DNA of 64,000 nt, from NCBI GenBank assembly GCA_030426955.1, contig JAUHXS010000006.1, positions 62,001 to 126,000 on the forward strand, given 5' to 3'. The stretch comes from Bacteroidia bacterium. Its GTDB lineage: Bacteria; Bacteroidota; Bacteroidia; Chitinophagales; JAUHXS01. This document shows, one piece after another, positions 8,721 through 16,404 of the stretch. Position numbers and translations under genes: made by a program. Every line of letters begins with the position of its first letter. The first letter of the stretch is position 1. The notes beneath the pieces are model-generated. The model was not told the DNA's origin. It did no database searches and saw only the letters and a list, made by a program, of their open reading frames with translations.

Positions 8721-9393
8721 AATCGACTATTTTTCCGTTTTCACATTTAATGATTCTGCTCGGATATTTCTCTAGAATAGAGTAGTCATGTGTTGCCATA
8801 AGAATAGCAGTATTAGATTCTTTGCAAATCTGTTGCAATAGTTTCAAAATCTCATCTGATGTTTCTGGATCTAAATTGCCAGTAGGCTCGTCAGCCAAAA
8901 TAACAGAGGGATGGTTAAGCAGTGCACGGGCAATTACAATTCTTTGTTGCTCTCCACCAGAAAGTTCAAAAGGCATCTTAAACCCCTTGGTTTGTAGTCC
9001 AACTAGAGTTAATACCTCATCAATTCGTTCTTGCATTTTTGCTTTTTCAACCCATCCCGTTGCCTTTAGAACGAATAACAGGTTATCTTTAACAGTTCTA
9101 TCTGTTAATAGCTGAAAATCTTGGAAAACAATACCAAGGTTTCTTCTGAGTTTAGGAACCTCTTTGCTTTTCAATTTGGCAATATCGAATCCAACAATAT
9201 TTCCAGTGCCTTCTTTTATCGGTAAATCTCCATAAAGTACCTTGAGTAAGCTGCTTTTGCCACTTCCTGTTTTTCCGATTAAGTAGACAAATTCACCTTC
9301 TGCAATTTGAACATTTACATTTTGTAAGACTAGTGTATGCCTCTGGAAGATCGTGGCATTTTCGAGTGATATAACATGAGTTTGCTCAGACAT
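8686..9393 (-). CDS. ftsE: Cell division ABC ATPase FtsE-like
   Basis: A 235-residue ABC ATPase. Walker A is GKTGSGKSS after YLI, the Q-loop is VFQDFQLLTDRTV, the signature is LSGGEQQRIVIARAL, Walker B is VILADEPTGNLDPET and the H-loop is ATHD. The combination of FQDFQLL and NLDPETS is characteristic of FtsE, which with the permease FtsX controls peptidoglycan hydrolases at the division site. No ftsX gene lies next to it. The upstream gene is a secreted protease; downstream it overlaps the convergent glycosyltransferase by 35 bp. A LolD/MacB-like ATPase is the main alternative. Confidence 0.85.
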   Translation of the reverse strand: MSEQTHVISLENATIFQRHTLVLQNVNVQIAEGEFVYLIGKTGSGKSSLLKVLYGDLPIKEGTGNIVGFDIAKLKSKEVPKLRRNLGIVFQDFQLLTDRTVKDNLLFVLKATGWVEKAKMQERIDEVLTLVGLQTKGFKMPFELSGGEQQRIVIARALLNHPSVILADEPTGNLDPETSDEILKLLQQICKESNTAILMATHDYSILEKYPSRIIKCENGKIVDSKSPASAPAIA

Positions 9394-9423
9394 AAAGCTA
9401 ATTTACAAGAAGTTTTCGGTCAT

Positions 9424-10863
9424 TCACAAAATACTTATTCTTTTAAATAGTTTGCCGTTTTCGGTAGTTATTTCTAAGAGATATAACCCCGATGAAATAA
9501 TGTTATTAGTGGCTATAGAATATGTTTGTGACGAGTGTTCCCAATCCGTGTGCATCAACCTTCCTTGAAGGTCATAAATGGCAATAGATGTGATTTTTTT
9601 ATTTGAAGTAACTTTTACAGTTTCCCCATAGTTGATAGGGTTGGGGTATACCTTAGCTGTTATATCGTTTTGCATCGATATGTTAACTAAGTTTCCAGCC
9701 TCGTCATTAGTATAGAACCTCCTGTACGGAGAATATTCTGCACAGGTATTTCCTGAGACAAGTGGCTTTATCTTCCAATAATGCCTTTGATCTGGCAAGC
9801 AAGTACCTATGAAAAAAGTATCTGATGTAATGATGTCATGAATCGGTAGCGTAAAGGCGACATTTTCACTAACTAATAAGTTGTAATGTTCCGCTTCAGG
9901 AATGTGAGACCATTCAAACTTTATATTATAGGGTAGGTTTGTTTCTTCAGATAACGGCATATTTAGATTGGGTGTTGTTTCTGGTTCAGTAGTATTAGGG
10001 GTAGGATAATTTAAGTGTTCTGGCCTAAAAGTAGTTAGATAATTACTCATTGATGCTATCTGCTCATTGCTAAACCTCTCAGTGCAAGCATCGGCAGCAT
10101 AGGACATAAATAAGGTCGGGTCTGGATCGTACGGAGTGCCCATTGGATCTAGCTCGTCATCACTATATGGGCAGATCCAAGGGTAATTTTGAAAATCAGC
10201 CTTTGTGTCACAGAAACGATCTCCTGCTGTGCTGCAGTTGCTGCCATCTGCATATTCGATGCCGTTGTTTGTATTAAAAGGGTGAGGGAGATTAAAGTAA
10301 TGTCCCATTTCATGTGTGAGGGTGTTTTGTGTTTTTCCGACAAGATTTTTTCTTATGACAATACCATCACCACTTGGGGAAAAGTAGCCCCCAATATACC
10401 CTCCTCCGCTGAGGTTTCCCTCTATGGTATTTACGATGTAAATATTGACTACATTAGAAATATTATGTTGATGCATCATCGAAGACCCTGTGCCGCTATT
10501 GAGGCTATGATTATAAAAACCAGAGCTGTGAATTCTGTGAAAGTCGTCGTATATATAGAAGTACATATTCGCTGAATCAAAATTTTCATTCAAAGTGCAT
10601 AGCTCATCATAAATATTTGATGCAAATATTCCTCCAGCACCCCATGTTTCTGTAACAATATGAAATTGAATAGGGATGTAATAAGTATTAGTAGTTTTCT
10701 TTGCAGGAGGATATGCTCTATTTTGGATATAGTCGTGAAAACGAGATGTCATGGCACTATCAAATTCTGTACCACATATTTGTTGCGAGTAAGAAGTATT
10801 GCTCAATAGAATAATACAAGCTATAAGGTTTATTATAATTTTTATGTTTCTTACATAGTTCAT
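9424..10863 (-). CDS. Secreted M43-type zinc metalloprotease with type A T9SS signal
   Basis: A 479-residue secreted protein with a signal peptide at 1-26 (ends SNTSYSQ). The zinc site HEMGHYFNLPH (184-194) matches the HExxHxxxxxH pattern of metzincins. The DGSNCSTAGDRFCDTKAD block and a later MSYAADACTERFS Met-turn place it in the pappalysin/cytophagalysin family (M43). A fibronectin-like segment (about 300-395) follows, with EWSHIPEAEHYNLLVS and HYWKIKPL. The end, KVYPNPINYGETVKV...SSGLYLLEI...FKRISIL, is a type A type IX secretion signal. It probably degrades extracellular protein. It stands alone between ftsE and divergent mdh. Confidence 0.9.
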   Translation of the reverse strand: MNYVRNIKIIINLIACIILLSNTSYSQQICGTEFDSAMTSRFHDYIQNRAYPPAKKTTNTYYIPIQFHIVTETWGAGGIFASNIYDELCTLNENFDSANMYFYIYDDFHRIHSSGFYNHSLNSGTGSSMMHQHNISNVVNIYIVNTIEGNLSGGGYIGGYFSPSGDGIVIRKNLVGKTQNTLTHEMGHYFNLPHPFNTNNGIEYADGSNCSTAGDRFCDTKADFQNYPWICPYSDDELDPMGTPYDPDPTLFMSYAADACTERFSNEQIASMSNYLTTFRPEHLNYPTPNTTEPETTPNLNMPLSEETNLPYNIKFEWSHIPEAEHYNLLVSENVAFTLPIHDIITSDTFFIGTCLPDQRHYWKIKPLVSGNTCAEYSPYRRFYTNDEAGNLVNISMQNDITAKVYPNPINYGETVKVTSNKKITSIAIYDLQGRLMHTDWEHSSQTYSIATNNIISSGLYLLEITTENGKLFKRISIL

Positions 10864-10887
10864 TTAATAGATTAACTGATTTTTTGC

Positions 10888-10895
10888 TACTTTTG
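10888..10895 (+). promoter_or_regulatory. Candidate -7 promoter box (TACTTTTG) for mdh
   Basis: Perfect TAnnTTTG match 61 nt before the mdh ATG, implying a leader of about 55 nt. The upstream -33 region is T-rich but shows no clear TTG. Confidence 0.5.
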
Positions 10896-10956
10896 TTTCA
10901 TATAGAAAGCAAGTTTTTAGTCAATTAACAATTTTTAACTTTTAAAACCAAAATTT

Positions 10957-11892
10957 ATGAAAATTACAGTTGTAGGAGCCGGTAATGTAGGTGCAACTTG
11001 TGCAGATGTTTGCGCAAGAAAAGAATTAGCCAATGAAATTGTATTAGTTGATATAAAAGAAAATTTTGCTGAAGGTAAGGCCTTAGATATTTGGGAGACA
11101 GCTCCAATTCATTTATATGATAGTAGAACAATCGGTTCAACGAATGATTATTCAAAAACAGCTGGATCAGAGGTTGTTGTGATTACATCTGGGTTGCCCA
11201 GAAAGCCTGGAATGAGCAGAGACGACTTAATTGCAACTAATGCGAAAATCGTACAATCTGTTACCGAAAACGTAATCAAATACTCTCCTGATGCAAAAAT
11301 TGTTGTGGTATCCAATCCACTGGACGTAATGACCTATCAGGCATACTTAACAGCAAAAATAGATTCTAATCGAGTATTTGGTATGGCAGGAATTTTAGAT
11401 ACTGCAAGATATAGAGCATTCTTAGCAGAAGCGTTGAATGTCTCTCCTAAGGACATTCAAGCTGTGCTAATGGGTGGCCATGGAGATACTATGGTGCCAC
11501 TTCCAAGATATACAACAGTTGGCGGTATTCCAGTGACTGAGATGATCGATAGTGCTAAGCTAGATGCCATTGTAGAAAGAACAAAGAAGGGTGGAGGAGA
11601 AATTGTGAATTTATTAGGAACTTCTGCATGGTATGCACCTGGAACAGCAGCAGCACAGATGGTTGAAGCAATTGTAAGAGACCAAAAAAGAGTATTCCCA
11701 GTTTGTGCATGGTTGCAAGGCGAGTATGGCATGAACGATATCTATTTAGGCGTACCTGTATTATTAGGTAAAAATGGTATTGAAAAGATCATTGAGTTAC
11801 AACTCAACGATGATGAGATGTCATTACTAAAAGAATCTGCAGGGCATGTTCGCGAAGTAATGTCAGTTTTAGACAATATGGCAGTTGCTTAG
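10957..11892 (+). CDS. mdh: Malate dehydrogenase
   Basis: A 311-residue NAD-dependent enzyme that interconverts malate and oxaloacetate in the TCA cycle. The nucleotide-binding motif is GAGNVGAT (7-14), with the adenine-ribose acidic residue in LVDIKENFAEGKALD. Substrate arginines lie in GLPRKPGMSRDD (R82, R88) and LDTARYR (R151). The proton-relay histidine is in MGGHGDTMVPLPRY (H175). Length and motifs fit the LDH-like MDH type common in Bacteroidota. It is apparently monocistronic, with a promoter-like box at 10888 and a 48-bp palindrome directly after its stop. Confidence 0.97.
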   Translation: MKITVVGAGNVGATCADVCARKELANEIVLVDIKENFAEGKALDIWETAPIHLYDSRTIGSTNDYSKTAGSEVVVITSGLPRKPGMSRDDLIATNAKIVQSVTENVIKYSPDAKIVVVSNPLDVMTYQAYLTAKIDSNRVFGMAGILDTARYRAFLAEALNVSPKDIQAVLMGGHGDTMVPLPRYTTVGGIPVTEMIDSAKLDAIVERTKKGGGEIVNLLGTSAWYAPGTAAAQMVEAIVRDQKRVFPVCAWLQGEYGMNDIYLGVPVLLGKNGIEKIIELQLNDDEMSLLKESAGHVREVMSVLDNMAVA

Positions 11893-11895
11893 CTT

Positions 11896-11943
11896 ACCAT
11901 ACTTCCCCTCTCCCGATAGCTATCGGGAGAGGGGAAGTATGGT
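11896..11943. repeat. 48-bp perfect palindrome
   Basis: Two 24-bp arms that are exact reverse complements meet without a loop at GATAGCTATC; the core is CTCCCGATAGCTATCGGGAG. It begins 4 bp after the mdh stop and ends 12 bp before the next ATG. It has no T-tract, so it is not a classic terminator, but it could stop or stabilise the mdh transcript. It may be a member of a dispersed repeat family. Confidence 0.9.
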
Positions 11944-11955
11944 GGTCTATATTTT

Positions 11956-12348
11956 ATGAAGTATATTGCAAAAATATTACATTTTATAACTGTAATTGCA
12001 CTTACATCAAGTGTATTCTTCTCCCTTTTTGTTCAAATATCTTTTAACGTAAATCGAGACTACATCATTAAAGAACTTTGTGAAAATCGATTTAACAAAG
12101 CCAGCCATTGCGATGGAAAATGTTATCTAAGGAAGCAATTGAAGAAAGAAGAGGCCGGCAGTGATACTCCTACTTCTAACAATAGAAGAACACAGGAGGA
12201 GGTTAATTTTATACAATTTTTGGTTCTTGATATCATGAATGTTAATCAAATATATTCAGATGCAGGACAAGAGCTTATTGCTTTGGATGCTTCTGTTTTA
12301 TCCTACGATTATATACCCGTTTGTATTAAGCCTCCCATTTTTAGCTAG
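11956..12348 (+). CDS. Small membrane-anchored protein with CDGKCYL motif
   Basis: A 130-residue protein. An N-terminal hydrophobic helix (about 8-27) acts as a signal or anchor. It is followed by CENRFNKASHCDGKCYLRKQLKKEE, a Cys-rich block I recognise from small Bacteroidota proteins often found near metal-handling genes. The remainder is polar and then hydrophobic, ending YIPVCIKPPIFS. Five cysteines lie outside the helix, which suggests metal or redox chemistry in the periplasm. The downstream genes (CDxC outer-membrane protein, MbnP-like lipoprotein) support a copper or other metal context. Exact function unknown. Confidence 0.7.
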   Translation: MKYIAKILHFITVIALTSSVFFSLFVQISFNVNRDYIIKELCENRFNKASHCDGKCYLRKQLKKEEAGSDTPTSNNRRTQEEVNFIQFLVLDIMNVNQIYSDAGQELIALDASVLSYDYIPVCIKPPIFS

Positions 12349-12408
12349 CCTTCTCGAAGTAATTTCTAAAAATAGAATTAGAGAAGCGTTTCCCAAAACA
12401 AAAATGAA

Positions 12409-12510
12409 CGTCACTCTGAGCGAAGCATAGCGTAGCGAGAGAGTCTTGTAAATAGCTTTGTCTTGTCGGTCTCGAGGGACTCCTTCGGAGCAGAAAGATT
12501 TGCTGTCATG
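12409..12510. repeat. Intergenic repeat of the GTCACTCTGAGCGAAGC type
   Basis: This gap (12349-12571) carries a segment starting CGTCACTCTGAGCGAAGC, then ATAGCGTAGCGAGAGAGTC, a small hairpin CTCCTTCGGAG (about 12480-12490) and an AGAAAGATTTGCTGTCATG end. Such sequences resemble the REP/MITE-like elements scattered through Bacteroidota genomes. Its GC content and codon pattern differ from the flanking genes and no start is convincing. Ends are approximate. Confidence 0.6.
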
Positions 12511-12571
12511 TATTGCGGTTCTTATGACTTCAAGATGTTGCTTTAAATGTTAAGAATAGTAAACCATATTT

Positions 12572-13501
12572 ATGTTACTTAAAATATATGTAACCGTATC
12601 ATTTTGGATGCTAGTACTAGGGGTTGTAGCGTGTGACTTTTGTAATATGTACTCCAATATTAATCCAAACGATTATCAGCACTCTTTTAGTGCGGTATAT
12701 CGATTGAGACCGTATAAAGGAGTATTTACAGAAGGTCAAGTACATACTTCTGGAACGCTAAAAACACAGCATGGTGGAACTCATGTCTCCAATACGCTAG
12801 TGGAAGAGACGTATCAGTCGTATGAGCTATGGGGGCGGTTTTTTATCTCAGAGCGATTACAATTGGTATCTTCTATTGGCGTTGCTAGTAACCATATCCT
12901 TGAAGATAGAGCGGAAGTAGATCAAGTTACTGGAATAGGAGACTGGTTATTCATGGGGCGTTATCAATTATATAACTCCTTAAGTACAGATACTGCTGAT
13001 TGGGTACATCGACTATTAGTCGGAGGTGGGGTTGTTATTCCTACAGGTGTTTATAGATATAATAATGGTATTGATCCATACATTCAGCCTGGCACGGGTA
13101 GCTTTGACTTTTTGCTTAGCAGTACATATTTAGTAAAGTGGAGAAATATTGGTACAAACGTTGATGTGAGTTATAAGATAAACACAAAAAATACGTTAGG
13201 TTTTAGATATGCTAATAGATTTAATATATCAGCAAATATCTTCTATCAGTTAAAAATGAAAAACTTAGCATTTGTGCCAAGGTCAGGGATATACTTAGAG
13301 AAGGCTAGTAGAGATCAAAAAGGTAAACAACTTGTTAATGGTAGCGGGGGCACAATTGCTTTCGGTGACATTGGGCTAGATTTTTATTACAAAAAGATAG
13401 CACTGAACAGCTTATTACAAGTACCTTTTTTAGAAAATTTAAATGATGTACAAGTGCCCAATCAAAATAGATGGACGCTTGGCATGACTTTATTCTTTTA
13501 A
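12572..13501 (+). CDS. Outer-membrane protein of the CDxC type, probable beta-barrel
   Basis: A 309-residue exported protein. A hydrophobic leader (1-20) ends VVA before CDFC, so processing may expose the CDxC motif at the mature N-terminus; VVAC could also be a lipobox. The rest alternates polar and hydrophobic residues in strands (HSFSAVYRLRPYKGVF, ELWGRFFISERLQLVSSIGV, GLDFYYKKIALNSLLQVPF) and ends with an aromatic residue (WTLGMTLFF), as outer-membrane barrels do. Related CDxCGC proteins in Bacteroidota often lie near MbnP and di-haem peroxidase genes. Transport of a metal or metal complex is inferred from context. It is bracketed by two intergenic repeats. Confidence 0.7.
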   Translation: MLLKIYVTVSFWMLVLGVVACDFCNMYSNINPNDYQHSFSAVYRLRPYKGVFTEGQVHTSGTLKTQHGGTHVSNTLVEETYQSYELWGRFFISERLQLVSSIGVASNHILEDRAEVDQVTGIGDWLFMGRYQLYNSLSTDTADWVHRLLVGGGVVIPTGVYRYNNGIDPYIQPGTGSFDFLLSSTYLVKWRNIGTNVDVSYKINTKNTLGFRYANRFNISANIFYQLKMKNLAFVPRSGIYLEKASRDQKGKQLVNGSGGTIAFGDIGLDFYYKKIALNSLLQVPFLENLNDVQVPNQNRWTLGMTLFF

Positions 13502-13542
13502 ATGAAAATGTTAATTAGTAAACAAAATAAATAAATCTCAGT

Positions 13543-13639
13543 TGTCATTTCGAACAGAGTGAGAAACCTGCCTGACGGCAAGGCAGGTCCACCTTAATCT
13601 ATATTCAAAGTTAGATTCCTCCCTGCGGTCGGAAAGACA
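13543..13639. repeat. MITE/REP-like repeat with imperfect terminal inverted repeats
   Basis: The left end TGTCATTTCGAACAGAGTGA (from 13543) and the reverse complement of the right end (13613-13639) agree at 19 of 27 positions by eye. Inside is an exact 8-bp hairpin, ACCTGCCT (13566-13573) and AGGCAGGT (13581-13588), around a 7-nt loop. The GTCATTTCGA...GAGAAA end is typical of repeats in Bacteroidota intergenic regions. It contains no gene. Confidence 0.65.
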
Positions 13640-13682
13640 GTCTTATAAAAAATTAGAACAAAAAATTTAAACAATAATAAAA

Positions 13683-14534
13683 ATGAAAAAGATTCAATCA
13701 ATAATACTACTAAGTACATTACTTGGTTTAACCATAACTTTCCAAGCATGTAAAAAGGAAGGTTGTACAGATCCTGATGCGACAAACTATGATAGCAAAG
13801 CGAAAGAAGATGATGGTTCTTGTATGTATGACGAAGAGCATGGAGAGCATGCTTCAATAGTTTTTAAATTTGAACATGTTGTGGGAAGTGATGACTTGGA
13901 ATATGATACGATGAAGTTTACTAATGCCGCCGGTAATTTGTATGAAGTAGAAAATATGAAGTACATCGTTTCTGACTTTGTATTACACACTTCATCGGGT
14001 ATGGTTGAGTTGGAAGATGAGCATTATATAGATGCAGCAGATCCGACAACACATACGTATGATCCGGGAGAGGATATCGAGACGGGTAGCTACACCAGCG
14101 TATCCTTTACTTTTGGTATTGACTCAATCGAGAATACAGCTGGTAAGTTTTCTAATGCACCAGAAAGCAATATGGCTTGGCCCGCTATGATGGGAACTGG
14201 ATATCATTACATGAAATTAGAAGGAAAGTATGATAGTGCAGGAACGACTAAGAATTACAACATTCATTTAGGACCATCAAATGGTGGTGCTGGAATGGGG
14301 GTTGTTGGTAATGATTACTCCGTAGATATAACTTTGAGTAATTCATCATTTACCGCGACGGATCATGGAGAGATAGAGGTTATCATCAAGGTAGATATCA
14401 ATGAGTGGTTTAAAAGTCCAAATATTTATGACTTTAATACCTATGGTGAGATCATTATGCCTAATCAAGTAGCTCAAGAGGTACTACAAGAAAACGGTGC
14501 TTCTGTATTTAGTCTTGATCATATTCATGAGTAA
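13683..14534 (+). CDS. MbnP-like copper-binding lipoprotein
   Basis: A 283-residue lipoprotein. The signal ends QAC (C23) followed by KKEG. Residues 27-48 are the Bacteroidota motif GCTDPDATNYDS..DDGSC. The main domain has FKFEHVVGSDDL, LYEVENMKYIVSDFVLH, DIETGSYTSVSFTFGID, MAWPAMMGTGYHYMKLEGKY with a conserved Trp (W166), and VDINEWFKSP. These match the MbnP family, whose copper site in studied members includes a Trp converted to kynurenine by the di-haem enzyme MbnH. A MbnH/MauG-like gene is about 11.5 kb away (26002-27120). Periplasmic or surface copper binding is inferred. A terminator follows. Confidence 0.82.
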   Translation: MKKIQSIILLSTLLGLTITFQACKKEGCTDPDATNYDSKAKEDDGSCMYDEEHGEHASIVFKFEHVVGSDDLEYDTMKFTNAAGNLYEVENMKYIVSDFVLHTSSGMVELEDEHYIDAADPTTHTYDPGEDIETGSYTSVSFTFGIDSIENTAGKFSNAPESNMAWPAMMGTGYHYMKLEGKYDSAGTTKNYNIHLGPSNGGAGMGVVGNDYSVDITLSNSSFTATDHGEIEVIIKVDINEWFKSPNIYDFNTYGEIIMPNQVAQEVLQENGASVFSLDHIHE

Positions 14535-14549
14535 ATATTAAAGCTAAAA

Positions 14550-14588
14550 CCCCCAACAAATACTTTGTTTGTTGGGGATTTTGTTTTG
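14550..14588 (+). terminator. Rho-independent terminator after the MbnP-like gene
   Basis: A 10-bp perfect stem CCCCAACAAA / TTTGTTGGGG (14551-14560 and 14568-14577) with a 7-nt loop, followed by ATTTTGTTTT. It lies 16 nt after the stop codon, between convergent genes. Confidence 0.85.
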
Positions 14589-14605
14589 ATAATTTAGTCT
14601 CAGTA

Positions 14606-14755
14606 TTACTTCGAAAACATTTTTACTAACCAAAGTATAAGGTATAACCCTATACCAAATCCAAAAAATAGTACTGAAATAACAAACGCAATCCTTATGT
14701 GCGCTGTTTTCCAGCCCAACTTACCGCTAAGCCATTCTGATACTCCTAGAATCAT
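14606..14755 (-). CDS. 49-residue PspC-like membrane protein
   Basis: A short gene with ATG at 14755 and TAA at 14606-14608. The peptide begins MILGVSEWLSGKLGWKTAH and continues IRIAFVISVLFFGFGIGLYL, then ILWLVKMFSK. The order GVSEWL, a short amphipathic segment with Arg before the helix, and a single membrane helix containing GxGIGLYLILWL is the PspC domain (PF04024) signature. PspC proteins are inner-membrane envelope-stress components. This one is a stand-alone domain. It lies 27 bp upstream of the pyrD stop on the same strand, so it is transcribed with or after pyrD. Confidence 0.75.
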   Translation of the reverse strand: MILGVSEWLSGKLGWKTAHIRIAFVISVLFFGFGIGLYLILWLVKMFSK

Positions 14756-14782
14756 GATATTATTTTTTTAAGTGATATAAAG

Positions 14783-15823
14783 CTAATTAAAATCTTGACT
14801 TTTAAGGTGAAAAGATTGATTGATTTGAGTAATCAGTGCTGGACCTTCATAAATAAAACCGGTATATAATTGAATCAAGTCTGCACCTGCATCCAGTTTT
14901 TCTTTTGCATCTGCAGTGCTATGAATACCACCCACTCCAATAATAGGAAAGGCATTGTTGGATTTTTCTTTCAAATAGTTGACTACTTCCTTAGATCTTG
15001 TTTTTACAGGCTTACCACTTAGACCACCGTTCCCAATTATTTCTATTTTCCTCTTTTCCGTTTTAAGTTTGTCTCTGGAAATAGTAGTATTCGTTGCAAT
15101 AACGCCTGCAATTTTTGTGGCTTGAACAATCTCAACAATGTCATCCAATTGTTCATTGGTCAAGTCAGGAGCAATTTTAAGCAAAATTGGTTTTTGCTTA
15201 CTTTTTTCATTATTCAAATCTTGCAATCTTTGAAGTAATTTTGTCAATGGTTCTTTCTCCTGTAAGTCTCTAAGGTTAGGCGTATTAGGTGAACTAACAT
15301 TGACGACGAAATAATCTACATGATCAAATAGCTTGTTAAAGCAAATTTCGTAGTCACTTACAGCTTTTTCATTAGGAGTGACTTTGTTTTTTCCGATGTT
15401 GCCGCCTATGATAATATTGGACTTTCTTTTTTTAAGCCTTTCAATCACTTTATCGACTCCATCATTATTAAAACCCATTCTATTGATAATAGCGCTATCT
15501 TTTTTTAGTCTAAAAAGCCTCGGTTTAGGATTTCCTGGTTGTGGTCTAGGGGTGACTGTCCCAATTTCTATAAATCCAAATCCTAAACAAGCTAGCTCAT
15601 CAATATACTGAGCGTTTTTATCGAATCCTGCTGCTAGTCCAACTCTATTTTTGAACTTCAAACCAAAAACCTCCTTTTCAAAAGTAACGTCATTTAAGTT
15701 TGGTCTTAAAAAGTGTTTTACTCCCGGAATCATTAAAAAAAACTTTAGTGACTTCATTGTAAAATGATGCGCACTTTCCGGAGACAATAAAAAGAGTAGT
15801 GGACGAATAATTAGTTTGAACAT
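14783..15823 (-). CDS. pyrD: Dihydroorotate dehydrogenase (quinone), class 2
   Basis: A 346-residue FMN enzyme of pyrimidine synthesis that oxidises dihydroorotate and reduces membrane quinone. The N-terminal amphipathic segment ([21 protein letters not shown]) is the class 2 membrane and quinone-binding extension. Core motifs are [48 protein letters not shown], the active-site region [16 protein letters not shown], and FMN phosphate-binding GVGGI and [13 protein letters not shown]. It stands at the head of a minus-strand pair with the PspC-like gene; a TATCTTTG box lies 5 nt before its ATG. Confidence 0.96.
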   Translation of the reverse strand: MFKLIIRPLLFLLSPESAHHFTMKSLKFFLMIPGVKHFLRPNLNDVTFEKEVFGLKFKNRVGLAAGFDKNAQYIDELACLGFGFIEIGTVTPRPQPGNPKPRLFRLKKDSAIINRMGFNNDGVDKVIERLKKRKSNIIIGGNIGKNKVTPNEKAVSDYEICFNKLFDHVDYFVVNVSSPNTPNLRDLQEKEPLTKLLQRLQDLNNEKSKQKPILLKIAPDLTNEQLDDIVEIVQATKIAGVIATNTTISRDKLKTEKRKIEIIGNGGLSGKPVKTRSKEVVNYLKEKSNNAFPIIGVGGIHSTADAKEKLDAGADLIQLYTGFIYEGPALITQINQSFHLKSQDFN

Positions 15824-15828
15824 TACTT

Positions 15829-15836
15829 CAAAGATA
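15829..15836 (-). promoter_or_regulatory. Candidate -7 promoter box (TATCTTTG) for pyrD
   Basis: Perfect TAnnTTTG on the minus strand ending 5 nt before the pyrD ATG, which would leave almost no 5' leader. Confidence 0.45.
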
Positions 15837-15843
15837 GTAAGTG

Positions 15844-16329
15844 CTAGGCGTAATGTTGCTTTTTAATTAACGCTATTATTTCTTCAAGATACTTTTTATC
15901 AATCTCATCAAAATCGTTAAGTTGCTCACTATCTATATCTAAAACCATTTGTGTTGTATCCTTAAATACTAAAGGGATAACGATCTCAGATTTTGACAAG
16001 CTACTGCAAGCAATGTGTCCAGAAAACTCATTAACATTAGGTACAATGATACTTTTTTTCTCAGCTGCTGCCGTTCCACATACACCCTTGCCGATTTCTA
16101 TTCTTGTACAAGCCAATGGTCCTTGAAATGGTCCAAGTACTAGTTCATTGTTTTTGTTGAAGTAAAAACCGATCCATAAAAAATCAAATGCTGTTTTCAA
16201 AACAGCAGTTACATTAGCAAGGTTAGCAATCAAGTCATTTTCAGATGAAATTAAAGCTTCAATTTGTGGTATTAGAGTTTGATATAACTCAGCTTTACTT
16301 AGACCTCTTTCAACAGGTATGGTATGCAT
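15844..16329 (-). CDS. msrC: Free methionine-(R)-sulfoxide reductase, GAF domain
   Basis: A 161-residue single GAF-domain protein. The fRMsr pattern is clear: [35 protein letters not shown], then [18 protein letters not shown] and [16 protein letters not shown]. The three cysteines (ACTRI, GVCGT, IACSS) are the catalytic and resolving residues of this family. It reduces free oxidised methionine with thioredoxin as part of oxidative damage control. It is transcribed on the same strand as pyrD, 20 bp upstream of the pyrD start. A near-consensus box (TATATTTA) lies upstream. Confidence 0.93.
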   Translation of the reverse strand: MHTIPVERGLSKAELYQTLIPQIEALISSENDLIANLANVTAVLKTAFDFLWIGFYFNKNNELVLGPFQGPLACTRIEIGKGVCGTAAAEKKSIIVPNVNEFSGHIACSSLSKSEIVIPLVFKDTTQMVLDIDSEQLNDFDEIDKKYLEEIIALIKKQHYA

Positions 16330-16404
16330 TTTACTTAATTAAGAAGTTGTAAATATAGTTATATCCATGGTCAATATTTCTATGCAATGGCATAACAATA
16401 TTTA

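Noticed and set aside
10189-10575. 128-residue reading frame antisense to the metalloprotease gene
   Set aside because: The opposite strand encodes the zinc site HEMGHYFNLPH and a full-length protease; the antisense peptide has no recognisable pattern.
12239-12430. 63-residue frame overlapping the end of the CDGKC gene and running into the repeat
   Set aside because: It is out of frame with a well-supported gene and half of it is the intergenic repeat.
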